From contig JASBRL010000126.1 of the NCBI GenBank assembly GCA_030149475.1, positions 1 through 54,816 on the forward strand: 54,816 nt of DNA, in the 5' to 3' direction. Origin of the DNA: Marinobacter sp. Its GTDB lineage: Bacteria; Pseudomonadota; Gammaproteobacteria; Pseudomonadales; Oleiphilaceae. The notes under the pieces were generated by a model. It had not been told where the DNA came from. It worked only from the letters and a program-made list of their open reading frames with translations, and did no database searches. Below, one piece after another: positions 47,635-54,816 of this stretch (its first letter is position 1; every line of letters begins with the position of its first letter). The position numbers were made by a program, and so were the translations under genes.

Positions 47635-48503
47635 TAATCGAGAATACCGATCTTCTCAGCCACTTTACGGATGGGTTCATAGGCATCGTTGGAGACCGGA
47701 ATGAAGCCGGATCGCGGAAAACTTTCCAGCAACCTGGGGTCGTTCAGGTCAAGCAGTGCTTTCTGGACCCTGTCCTTGAAGCCCTTGCCAAAACGCTCAT
47801 CGACATCACCGCGGATGGTCCACTGATAGTCAGGGTAGGTTGGTGTTTTCCAGATCACCCTGACGTTATCGGTGTCGATGTTGCCGTCTTTCAGCTCCTT
47901 CTGCCACACCTGAAAGTTCAGCGCGCCCACCTGATAGGTGCCGGATTCAACCAGCCGCAGGGTGCGGGTGTGATTGCCGCTGTATCCGACCCGGGAAAAA
48001 ATCTGGTCCGGCGCCTCATTGAACGCTTTACGAAGGTAAAATTCCGGCATGAGCCTCCCTGAGGTGGAACCTTTGGAGCCGAATGTGAAGGTCTTGCCCT
48101 TGAGACCTTCGCCGAGGTGATCCATGGGCTCAAGCCCGGTTGCCTTGTTGGCAATAAAGTACGTCTTGAACGCCGCATCCTCGATACCCTGGGCCAGGGC
48201 TTCGGATCCGGGAACCAGCCGCCGCGCCTGAACCCCGGACAGACCACCAAACCAGGCCAGTTGCACCTGATTGTTACGGAACGCTGATATGGCCGCTGCG
48301 TAGGACTTGACCGGTATATACCGCACGTCCACGCCAAGCTGCCTGGAAAGATAGTCGGCAACGCCCTGGAAGCGCTCAACGAGTTTGGTCTGGTCCTGGT
48401 CCGGGATGGCGGTGAACACGAATGTTTCCGCAAGTACAGGCGTCGCCGACGCCGAGAACAGGCACAGAGTCAGTGCGATGTTTCGAAGATAACGGTGGAT
48501 CAT
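47634..48503 (-). CDS. Phosphonate-type ABC transporter substrate-binding protein (putative selenium-associated branch)
   Basis: 289 residues. A signal peptide ending SATPVLAE precedes a PhnD-like fold: FTAIPDQDQTKLVERFQGVA, VQLAWFGGLSGVQARRLVPG and FTFGSKGSTSGRLMPEFYLR. A branch of this family that neighbours selD has been annotated as putative selenate-binding, from memory and without a search. Gene order binding protein-ATPase-permease is standard. The permease is interrupted, so uptake through this system is probably abolished. Confidence 0.85.
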   Translation of the reverse strand: MIHRYLRNIALTLCLFSASATPVLAETFVFTAIPDQDQTKLVERFQGVADYLSRQLGVDVRYIPVKSYAAAISAFRNNQVQLAWFGGLSGVQARRLVPGSEALAQGIEDAAFKTYFIANKATGLEPMDHLGEGLKGKTFTFGSKGSTSGRLMPEFYLRKAFNEAPDQIFSRVGYSGNHTRTLRLVESGTYQVGALNFQVWQKELKDGNIDTDNVRVIWKTPTYPDYQWTIRGDVDERFGKGFKDRVQKALLDLNDPRLLESFPRSGFIPVSNDAYEPIRKVAEKIGILD

Positions 48504-48821
48504 GGATGAGTCCCTGTATTGGATTGTGCGAATTTCTCGACCACTTTCAGAGCGAACGGTAACCTGCGCCCAGGATACGTGGTAAGCCCCGAAAAATTAA
48601 GCAGTCTCCTGGTTGCTGGCCCATGCGTTCACAAGCGGACAGGTCTTTGCAAAACAGGCCGTTAAGGAAGTTTCCTCAGACGCATACGTTGACAATCGTA
48701 GTTTGGACTAACAGCTGAAACAGCGTCATGCCCTGTACGGACCCGGGCGCACCGTAGAATAACAAATTAACCGGACGCAACACGGATATATGTTGAGTGA
48801 ATTTTTCGCCATAATACGAGC
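48504..48821. other. Divergent intergenic region between the ABC operon and senB
   Basis: 318 bases without a convincing gene. It must hold promoters for both sides. TTGACA at 48690-48695 and TAATAC at 48812-48817, close to the senB start, are possible boxes, but no pair has good spacing. No known riboswitch pattern was recognised. Confidence 0.55.
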
Positions 48822-49802
48822 ATGCATATAATTCTGATGACACCCGCGCCGCCAGGCTCGAAGGCAGGCAATCGCGCTACTGCGGAACGCTGGTCCGGTT
48901 TGCTGGAAGAGGCAGGTCACCGGGTCACGGTATTGACTCATTACCAGGGCGAACCTGCTGATGTAATGATCGCGCTCCATGCCTGGCGCAGCCGTGACGC
49001 GTCTGCGTTCTTCAAGCAACGCTTTCCGGGTCGGCCCCTGGTGGTTGTCCTGACGGGTACTGATCTCTACCAGTTTCGCCAGAGTCATCCTGACCAGACC
49101 GACCATTGTATTGAGTTGGCTGACGTGCTGGTCGGGTTGCATCCGGACGTTGCCGATGATCTTCCGGCCCATTATCACGAAAAACTGATGACGGTACTGC
49201 AATCAGCAGCGGAACCGAAGCCGCGACAGACCCCGCTACCGGATTGTTTTGAAGTATGTGTGGTCGGCCATCTGCGCAGCGAAAAGGATTCTTTGCGCAC
49301 GGCGTTCGCGGCCCGCCTGCTGCCCGCCGAGTCATGTATCCGCATCGTTCAGGCGGGGCGTGCTCACGACGATGAGTGGGCGCGCCGCGCAGAGAAAGAA
49401 GCCGCTCGCAACAAACGCTATCAATGGCTTGGAGAAATTGACCAGGGGGCAGTCCAGGACCTGATGAGCCGGGCAAGGCTGATGGTCATCAGTTCAGTCA
49501 TGGAAGGTGGGGCCAATGTGGTATCTGAAGCCTGCCGGTCGGGTTTGCCAGTGCTGGCCTCGGACATCGCCGGCAACCGGGGACTTCTGGGTAACGACTA
49601 TCCCGGCTATTTCAGGGTGGGCGACGAGGCGGATCTGGCGAGCTGTCTGCGCCGGGCGGAAACGTCGCCTGAATTCCTCGAAAGCCTGCGGCAAGGAGTG
49701 TCCCGGCAGGCGGAGCACTTTGTCCCCGCCGCCGAGCAGGCTGCGTTGATACGGGTCGTGGATTATGCCTTCAGCGTGACCGGTTCTATTGACTCGCCCT
49801 GA
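48822..49802 (+). CDS. senB: SenB-like selenosugar synthase (TIGR04348-type glycosyltransferase)
   Basis: 326 residues, a GT-B-like chain: MHIILMTPAPPGSKAGNRAT at the N-terminus, LVVVLTGTDLYQFRQ, FEVCVVGHLRSEKDSLRTAF, and EGGANVVSEACRSGLPVLAS as the donor-site block. This matches the glycosyltransferase family usually found beside selD. A member (SenB) was shown to join selenophosphate to a UDP-sugar in selenoneine biosynthesis. The 3' end overlaps the convergent selD fusion by 40 bp. No SenA is in the window, so the final product is unknown. Confidence 0.78.
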   Translation: MHIILMTPAPPGSKAGNRATAERWSGLLEEAGHRVTVLTHYQGEPADVMIALHAWRSRDASAFFKQRFPGRPLVVVLTGTDLYQFRQSHPDQTDHCIELADVLVGLHPDVADDLPAHYHEKLMTVLQSAAEPKPRQTPLPDCFEVCVVGHLRSEKDSLRTAFAARLLPAESCIRIVQAGRAHDDEWARRAEKEAARNKRYQWLGEIDQGAVQDLMSRARLMVISSVMEGGANVVSEACRSGLPVLASDIAGNRGLLGNDYPGYFRVGDEADLASCLRRAETSPEFLESLRQGVSRQAEHFVPAAEQAALIRVVDYAFSVTGSIDSP

Positions 49803-52033
49803 GCCAGGACTCGCCCGATAATCGCGGCGTGGGGATAGCCAAGCTCTCTGAGTTCGGCCACGCAGGCCTGCGCCTTCTCCATCGGCATGCTGGCCAGCAG
49901 GCCGCCGGCCGTCTGAGGGTCAAATATCAGCGGATAGCGCGGGTGGCTGACCCAGTCAGCCTGATTGCGGATTCCCCGTCTGAGGCGGATGTTGGCCGGC
50001 TGCAGTGAGCTGAGAATACCGGCAGCCGACGTTTCCTCGGCACCCGGAAGAATCGGCAGGGCGCTGAGATCCAGTTCGGCGTCAACCTCAGAAGGCCGTG
50101 TCATTTCAACCAGATGGCCCAGCAGCCCGAACCCGGTCACATCGGTACAGGCGGTCACGCCATAGCGACGCAGACATTCGGCCCCTGCCTTATTGGACTG
50201 GGTCATGGAGGCCAGGGCGGCGTCTATCCATCGTCCGCGGGCGGCCAGTTTCGCGTGAGCGGCGAACAGGGTGCCTGTGCCGATGGGTTTGGTCAGAATC
50301 AGCGCATCGCCGGCCCTGAGATTGCCCTTGCTCATAATTTCGTCAGGATCAATCAGGCCATTGATGGCAAAACCGAGCGCCAGCTCCCGGCCTTCGCCGG
50401 TGTGACCGCCGACCAGTGCGCAGCCAGCCTGGTTGAGCACTTCCACGGCGCCGGTCATCATCTGGAACACCACGTCCTCCACTTTCGACTCGATGCCATA
50501 GGGCACCGTGGCAACGGCGGTCGCACTCTGGGCCTCGGCGCCCATGGCAAAGATGTCACCCAGGCTGTGATTGGCAGCGACGCGGCCAAACGTGTACGGG
50601 TCGTCGATAAACGCCCGGAAGAAATCCACGGTATGGACAACCGCCTTGCCCGGAGGCACTCGCAGAACGGCCGCATCGTCGGGCGCGTGCAGTCCCACGA
50701 GCACGTCATCACGGTCCAGCGGCTGAAGCGATGACAGCGCCCGGGACAGGACGGTGCTGCCTACCTTGGCACCGCAGCCTCCGCAGCGCATGGCCACGGC
50801 GGATATTGCCTGGGAGGCGTCCTCCGGGTTTTGTGCAGCGGACGTATCCGGCGGAGTCGTGTTCTCATCCATCGCCGGCAACCGGTTGAAGCGGCTCATG
50901 AACCGGCGATCAATCCAGTTCTTCCACTGCCAGACCAGTCGGCCCTTGAGGAAAAAATCGCCTTTGGAGGCAACGGCGTACTTATCGCCTGTACTGATTA
51001 GCGCGAGCCAGGTTTTTTGTGGCTTGAAGGGCTTCGGATCACGGCCCAGCGCCGCCAGGCGGAGGTTCTCGGCCAGCGGAGGGCCCTGACGAACGGCGAA
51101 CACGCCGGCTTTCTCGCGGGGGTGCGCGGTGACGTTGGCGATATCACCGGCGGCGAAAATACGGTCGTCACTTTCCGTCTGCAGGGTATCCCGGGTGCGG
51201 ATAAAGCCGCCCGTGTCCAGTGCCAGGCCGGTCTCTGCCAACCACGCAGGCCCGCCAGCACGAGTCACCCAGAGCACCTCATCCACCGCCAGCGACTCGC
51301 CGGATTCGGTAATCAGCCTGTTGGCCTCCACGGAGGCCACTGGTGAGCCAAAGTGCAGGTTGACGCCGCGCTTGATCAGACGCTGCCGGAAGGTCCCACG
51401 GACTTTTTCGTTGTGGGTTGGAAGCAGGTCGTCGGCCGCATCAAACAGATGAAAGGACAGCTCGCCCGGATCACGCCCGCGGGCCTTGAGTTCGTGTCGG
51501 AGCCGGAACTGCATGGCAAGCGTGAGTTCAACGCCACCTGCGCCCGCGCCGACCACCGCAATCGTCAAGGGTCCGGGATGGTGCTCGATGCGCGCCAGCA
51601 GGGCCAGCCATCGGCTATTGAAACCGGTGATCGGTTTGACGGGCACCGAGAAATCTCCGGCGCCGGCCACGTCATTCACCTGAGGTGATGAGCCGATATT
51701 GATCGATAACAGATCATAGGGAACATCAGGCCGCGTTTTGCAAAGAACCTGCTGCCGGGCGCGGTCCAGACCACTCACTTCATCGCGGTAGAAGCGGGCG
51801 CCCGCGAACTCGGCGAGATTGCTCAGATCGATGTGAACATCATCGTAGTCATAGTGCCCGGCGATGTAGCCCGGCAGCATGCCTGAATAGGGTGTATGGG
51901 TGTCCCGGCACACCAGAGTCAGACGGACTCCGGGCACCGGGTGCATGGCAAATCGCCGGAGTACTCCGACATGGCTGTGTCCGCCGCCAACCAGAACAAT
52001 ATCCCGGAGGACTGGCTGTTCGGTCGTTTGCAT
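49763..52033 (-). CDS. selD: Fused FAD oxidoreductase-selenide, water dikinase (SelD)
   Basis: 756 residues. Residues 1-380 are an NDH-2-like flavoprotein: DIVLVGGGHSHVGVLRRF, TIAVVGAGAGGVELTLAMQF and DRIFAAGDIANVTAHPREKA are the two dinucleotide sites and the FAD tail motif. Residues 410-756 are SelD, with catalytic Cys and Lys in MRCGGCGAKVGSTVL, then NHSLGDIFAMGAEAQSATAV, VGGHTGEGRELALGF and CTDVTGFGLLGHL. SelD makes selenophosphate from selenide and ATP; the flavin part may supply or protect selenide. Convergent with senB. Confidence 0.93.
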   Translation of the reverse strand: MQTTEQPVLRDIVLVGGGHSHVGVLRRFAMHPVPGVRLTLVCRDTHTPYSGMLPGYIAGHYDYDDVHIDLSNLAEFAGARFYRDEVSGLDRARQQVLCKTRPDVPYDLLSINIGSSPQVNDVAGAGDFSVPVKPITGFNSRWLALLARIEHHPGPLTIAVVGAGAGGVELTLAMQFRLRHELKARGRDPGELSFHLFDAADDLLPTHNEKVRGTFRQRLIKRGVNLHFGSPVASVEANRLITESGESLAVDEVLWVTRAGGPAWLAETGLALDTGGFIRTRDTLQTESDDRIFAAGDIANVTAHPREKAGVFAVRQGPPLAENLRLAALGRDPKPFKPQKTWLALISTGDKYAVASKGDFFLKGRLVWQWKNWIDRRFMSRFNRLPAMDENTTPPDTSAAQNPEDASQAISAVAMRCGGCGAKVGSTVLSRALSSLQPLDRDDVLVGLHAPDDAAVLRVPPGKAVVHTVDFFRAFIDDPYTFGRVAANHSLGDIFAMGAEAQSATAVATVPYGIESKVEDVVFQMMTGAVEVLNQAGCALVGGHTGEGRELALGFAINGLIDPDEIMSKGNLRAGDALILTKPIGTGTLFAAHAKLAARGRWIDAALASMTQSNKAGAECLRRYGVTACTDVTGFGLLGHLVEMTRPSEVDAELDLSALPILPGAEETSAAGILSSLQPANIRLRRGIRNQADWVSHPRYPLIFDPQTAGGLLASMPMEKAQACVAELRELGYPHAAIIGRVLAQGESIEPVTLKA

Positions 52034-52701
52034 CAGAGTAGCTTCTTGGCTTCACCCGACCAATCGTTGAATCCTTTCATTTTGGCAAATGTCTTGAGCT
52101 TTTCCTGCTCTTCCGGGGTGGGGTTGGCAATCTGGTCAATGGAAGTAATGCCCATCTCCTTCATCTTTTTAGCCGTTGCCGGACCGACGCCCTTCACCCG
52201 CGTCAGGTCGGCCTTACTGGCTGGCTTGTCAGCAGTTGCTCTCCTCGTGCCCGCGGTTTTTTTACTGGCTGGCCTGGTTTTTGCCGCGGATTTTTCGGCG
52301 GAAGCCGGTTTGGCAGCGGCTTTCGCGGTCTTGCCAGACGGTGCCCGGCCTGGTGTTTTCGCCTTTGTCGTTGTCCTGGCGGGTTCAGGTGTTATTTCCT
52401 CACTGTCTTTCCTGGCCTCTCTGGTGGCCAGCCCAAGTCGCTCCAACACCGTCTCCTGCAACTCATGGAAGTCGGCTCGCCGCCGTTCCAGTTCCTCGTT
52501 GAACCGTTTCATTTCACGTTCACGCAGGCCATCAAGTTCGCTGACTAATTTCCGGACCGGTTCCTGAATCTGGTTCTGCAGCGAGTCGAACTGTTTCAGT
52601 GCATCATTGATCAGGTTTTCGATTTGCGACGACGTTTTCTCAAATTCCTTGTTTACTTTCCTGACAATTTTGTCAACGCTTGGCTTGTCTTTCTTGGCCA
52701 T
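52033..52701 (-). CDS. Coiled-coil protein with Ala/Lys-rich linker and C-terminal helix-hairpin-helix domain
   Basis: 222 residues. Residues 1-95 are predicted coiled coil (VNKEFEKTSSQIENLINDAL, LREREMKRFNEELERRRADF), resembling phasin-like proteins. Residues 100-165 are a Lys/Ala/Thr/Pro linker of low complexity. Residues 165-222 carry LTRVKGVGPATAKKMKEMGI, a helix-hairpin-helix fold found in DNA-binding and other proteins. Its stop overlaps the selD start by one base. Role uncertain: a nucleoid or granule-associated protein are both possible. Confidence 0.75.
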   Translation of the reverse strand: MAKKDKPSVDKIVRKVNKEFEKTSSQIENLINDALKQFDSLQNQIQEPVRKLVSELDGLREREMKRFNEELERRRADFHELQETVLERLGLATREARKDSEEITPEPARTTTKAKTPGRAPSGKTAKAAAKPASAEKSAAKTRPASKKTAGTRRATADKPASKADLTRVKGVGPATAKKMKEMGITSIDQIANPTPEEQEKLKTFAKMKGFNDWSGEAKKLL

Positions 52702-52744
52702 ATCTGGCTCTCCTTCACTAATGTACGATTGCGTTCGTTCTGGT

Positions 52745-53194
52745 TCAGGCGCTCTGACTTGCGGACGACGAGGAGGGCCGGTTACGACGGGAACGCAGCG
52801 TCAACTTTTTCATCAACACCGCCTGTATGCGATCAAGTTTATCGGAAGCCGTCGCTCGGATCTGAGTGTCATTTCCAATAAAATCAATAGAGTAGAAGAA
52901 GTTGCTGCAATGTTTCTGACGTTCGGTGACCAGCCCGCTCAGGCTCTCCACGCGAATATCCTCAAAGGGCATTTCCATTACCAGCGTCAGCGTCAGGTTA
53001 TCGCCCGGGTTAAAGATCTTGTCCGTTTTGATAACGCAACCGTACTGATCAAAATCAAACAACGAGGCAACGATGCGCTCTTTGCGAAAAAGGCCGCGCC
53101 TGACCTGAAAATTTGCAGTCAGATCGGGCAGCGGTTCATTTCTGGAAGCTATCTGTTTCAGCATGGTCCGTTCCGTGGCGATATACCCGAACAC
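52745..53194 (-). CDS. PilZ-domain-like protein
   Basis: 149 residues. RKERIVASLFDFDQYGCVIK resembles the PilZ RxxxR...D.S..G signature in degenerate form, and IFNPGDNLTLTLVMEMPFED continues the barrel. The second half keeps FFYSIDFIGNDTQIRATASD, then a basic helix and Ser-rich tail. The c-di-GMP binding residues are incomplete, so it may not bind the nucleotide. The true start may be the Met at residue 11. Confidence 0.6.
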   Translation of the reverse strand: MFGYIATERTMLKQIASRNEPLPDLTANFQVRRGLFRKERIVASLFDFDQYGCVIKTDKIFNPGDNLTLTLVMEMPFEDIRVESLSGLVTERQKHCSNFFYSIDFIGNDTQIRATASDKLDRIQAVLMKKLTLRSRRNRPSSSSASQSA

Positions 53195-53333
53195 GGGTGT
53201 TGTTCAGGTAGGGGTGCGCTGATCAAAAGACAATAGTTATTCAGGCGCACTTTAGCAATGCTTTCAGTTTGCAATGCTTTTAGTCTTATACTCACCCTAC
53301 CAAAATCTCCGTACCAAAAATGCCTTCGTAACA

Positions 53334-54816
53334 TTACCGGCCATTATTCAGCGATATTTCGCGCACTTCGTACAAGTCCGTCCGGCGGTTCTTCAGGTTT
53401 GTCACCGAGCCCTCGTTGCGCACCACTTTCAATTTTTCCAGGTCCATGTCCGAGAACATGATCATTTCAGTGTTGGGCGTCGTTTCGGCCATCACGGCAT
53501 CATGGGGAAACGAAAAGTCTGAGGGTGAGAATACGGAGGACTGGGCATATTGGACGTCCAGGTTTTCGACTTTCGGCAGGTTCCCGACGCTGCCGGTTAT
53601 GACTACATAACACTCATTCTCGATCGCCCGTGCCTGGGCACAATGCCGCACTCTCAGGTAACTGTTCTTGGTGTCGGTCCAGAAGGGCACACAGACAATG
53701 TCAACTCCCTGTTCGGCCGCCAGGCGCCCCAGCTCCGGAAACTCGATGTCGTAGCAAATCATGATGGCCACACGGCCTGCGTCCGTCTCAAACACCTCAA
53801 ACTGATTACCGCCTTCCAGTACCCAGTCGCGACGTTCGTGGGGGGTGATATGAATTTTGCGCTGTTCATCAACGCGACCATCGCGGTGGCAGAGGTACGA
53901 AACGTTGTACACCCGGTCATTATCCAGCAATGGCATGGAACCGGTGATGATATTGATATTGTAACTCACCGCCATGTCCGACATCTGGTCGCGGAACTGT
54001 TCGGTGAACCCGGCCAGGAAGCGAATCGCCCGGGTCTGATCGACCTGGTCGGTAAGCCCCATCAGCGGGGCGTTGAAGAACTCCGGAAATAACGCGAAGT
54101 CGCTTTTATAGTCGGAGAGGGCGTCGACAAAATACTCGACCTGCTTGAGGACCTCCTCAACCGAGGTGAATTCACGCATCTGCCATTGCACCGCACCCAT
54201 GCGAACCTGGGTCTTCTTGACGTTCAGCACCGCGGAGGGCGGCGTGTACAATATGTTATTCCACTCAAGGAGTGTGGCATAACCCAGTGATTTCTGGTCC
54301 TCCGGAAGGTACTTGTGCATCAGTCGGGTGACCTGGAAATCATTGGACAACTGGAACGTCAGTATCGGGTCGTAAATTTCCTTGCGATCAACCCGCTCAA
54401 TGTATTCGGCGGGTGAGTACTGCTCGGCAAACTTGTGATAACTGGGAATCCGGCCACCGGCGAGAATGGCCCGCAGATTCATTGACCGGCACAGTTCCTT
54501 GCGGGCTTCGTAGAGCCGGCGGCCGAGGCGGTACCCGCGATAGTCCGGGTGTATAAACACATCGAGACCGTAAAGTGAATCGCCCTCCTTGTTGTGACGG
54601 ATTTTTTCATTTTTCAGGATCAGATCGTCGTAGGTATGCGGGTTGCTGAAACGTTCGTACTGGACCAGCACCGTCAACGCAACCGCAATCAGCTCACCGG
54701 ATTCCTCGATACAGATCTGCCCATCCGGGAACTGTTCAACCAGAGCCTTGATGGTATCTTTCGGCCAGGCCCCACCAATGTCATCATAAACCCGGTCCAT
54801 AAGAACCTTGAGCTGG
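53334..54816 (-). CDS. GNAT acetyltransferase-nitrilase superfamily fusion (N-terminus outside window)
   Basis: At least 493 codons; the frame stays open to the window edge, so the start lies beyond 54816. The first ~170 residues are a GNAT domain with acetyl-CoA loop LDVFIHPDYRGYRLGRRLYE. From about residue 200 comes a carbon-nitrogen hydrolase: Glu in FALFPEFFNAPL, Lys in DEQRKIHITPHERR and the nucleophile Cys in VAIMICYDIEFPELGRLAAE. This two-domain protein is common in proteobacteria; the amide substrate is unknown. Confidence 0.9.
   Translation of the reverse strand, partial: QLKVLMDRVYDDIGGAWPKDTIKALVEQFPDGQICIEESGELIAVALTVLVQYERFSNPHTYDDLILKNEKIRHNKEGDSLYGLDVFIHPDYRGYRLGRRLYEARKELCRSMNLRAILAGGRIPSYHKFAEQYSPAEYIERVDRKEIYDPILTFQLSNDFQVTRLMHKYLPEDQKSLGYATLLEWNNILYTPPSAVLNVKKTQVRMGAVQWQMREFTSVEEVLKQVEYFVDALSDYKSDFALFPEFFNAPLMGLTDQVDQTRAIRFLAGFTEQFRDQMSDMAVSYNINIITGSMPLLDNDRVYNVSYLCHRDGRVDEQRKIHITPHERRDWVLEGGNQFEVFETDAGRVAIMICYDIEFPELGRLAAEQGVDIVCVPFWTDTKNSYLRVRHCAQARAIENECYVVITGSVGNLPKVENLDVQYAQSSVFSPSDFSFPHDAVMAETTPNTEMIMFSDMDLEKLKVVRNEGSVTNLKNRRTDLYEVREISLNNGR

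Overview
The window looks like a chromosomal segment of a marine gammaproteobacterium, most likely Marinobacter or a close relative. This is judged from the EtfBA sequences, the cyanide-insensitive oxidase cluster, the GC-rich codon use and the mix of membrane and redox genes. No search was run, so the genus is an inference.

Layout: (1) Positions 1-21 kb are ordinary backbone. It starts with a frame-damaged thiolase 3' end. Then come etfBA, a parvulin, small membrane proteins, the bd-type oxidase operon cioAB-cydDC, a methyltransferase, tRNA-Leu(UAA) with a possible lone integron cassette, an MDR-type reductase, an adenine deaminase-like enzyme, several ABC exporters and a DUF192 lipoprotein. 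(2) Positions 22078-46905 are one 24.8-kb Tn3-family transposon of the Tn4651 type. It has ~48-bp terminal inverted repeats, a 5-bp AAAAA target duplication, tnpA at the left end, and divergent tnpS/tnpT with a 34-bp resolution core at the right end. (3) Positions 46.9-54.8 kb return to backbone: the rest of the interrupted ABC transporter operon, a SenB-like selenosugar synthase, a fused oxidoreductase-SelD, a coiled-coil/helix-hairpin-helix protein, a PilZ-like protein and a GNAT-nitrilase fusion cut by the window edge.

The transposon sits inside a phosphonate-type ABC permease gene. Removing it and one AAAAA copy rejoins 46976..46906 with 22072..20674 on the minus strand into one open frame of 490 codons. 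The full operon was therefore binding protein, ATPase, double permease, next to senB and selD. This fits a selenium-compound uptake and use locus broken by a mercury/metal transposon.

The cargo is layered. A working merTPA operon has a truncated merB. A second, decayed mer locus keeps an intact Hg-type MerR beside a ruined merT. The regulator facing merTPA is a MerR-HMA fusion that lacks Cys82. At least five MerR-type promoters (TTGAC-y, 19-bp spacer, CCGTA..TACGG dyad) are spread over the cargo, including one before a P1B ATPase and one before a CcdA-like gene. Between them lies an ECF sigma/anti-sigma pair with SorAB sulfite dehydrogenase and a cytochrome c-beta-propeller protein; two matching ECF-type promoters precede the sigma and cytochrome genes. 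A fluoride riboswitch-fluC-DUF190 unit, a YeiH-family permease, an IS5 element and a broken ISL3 transposase complete the cargo.
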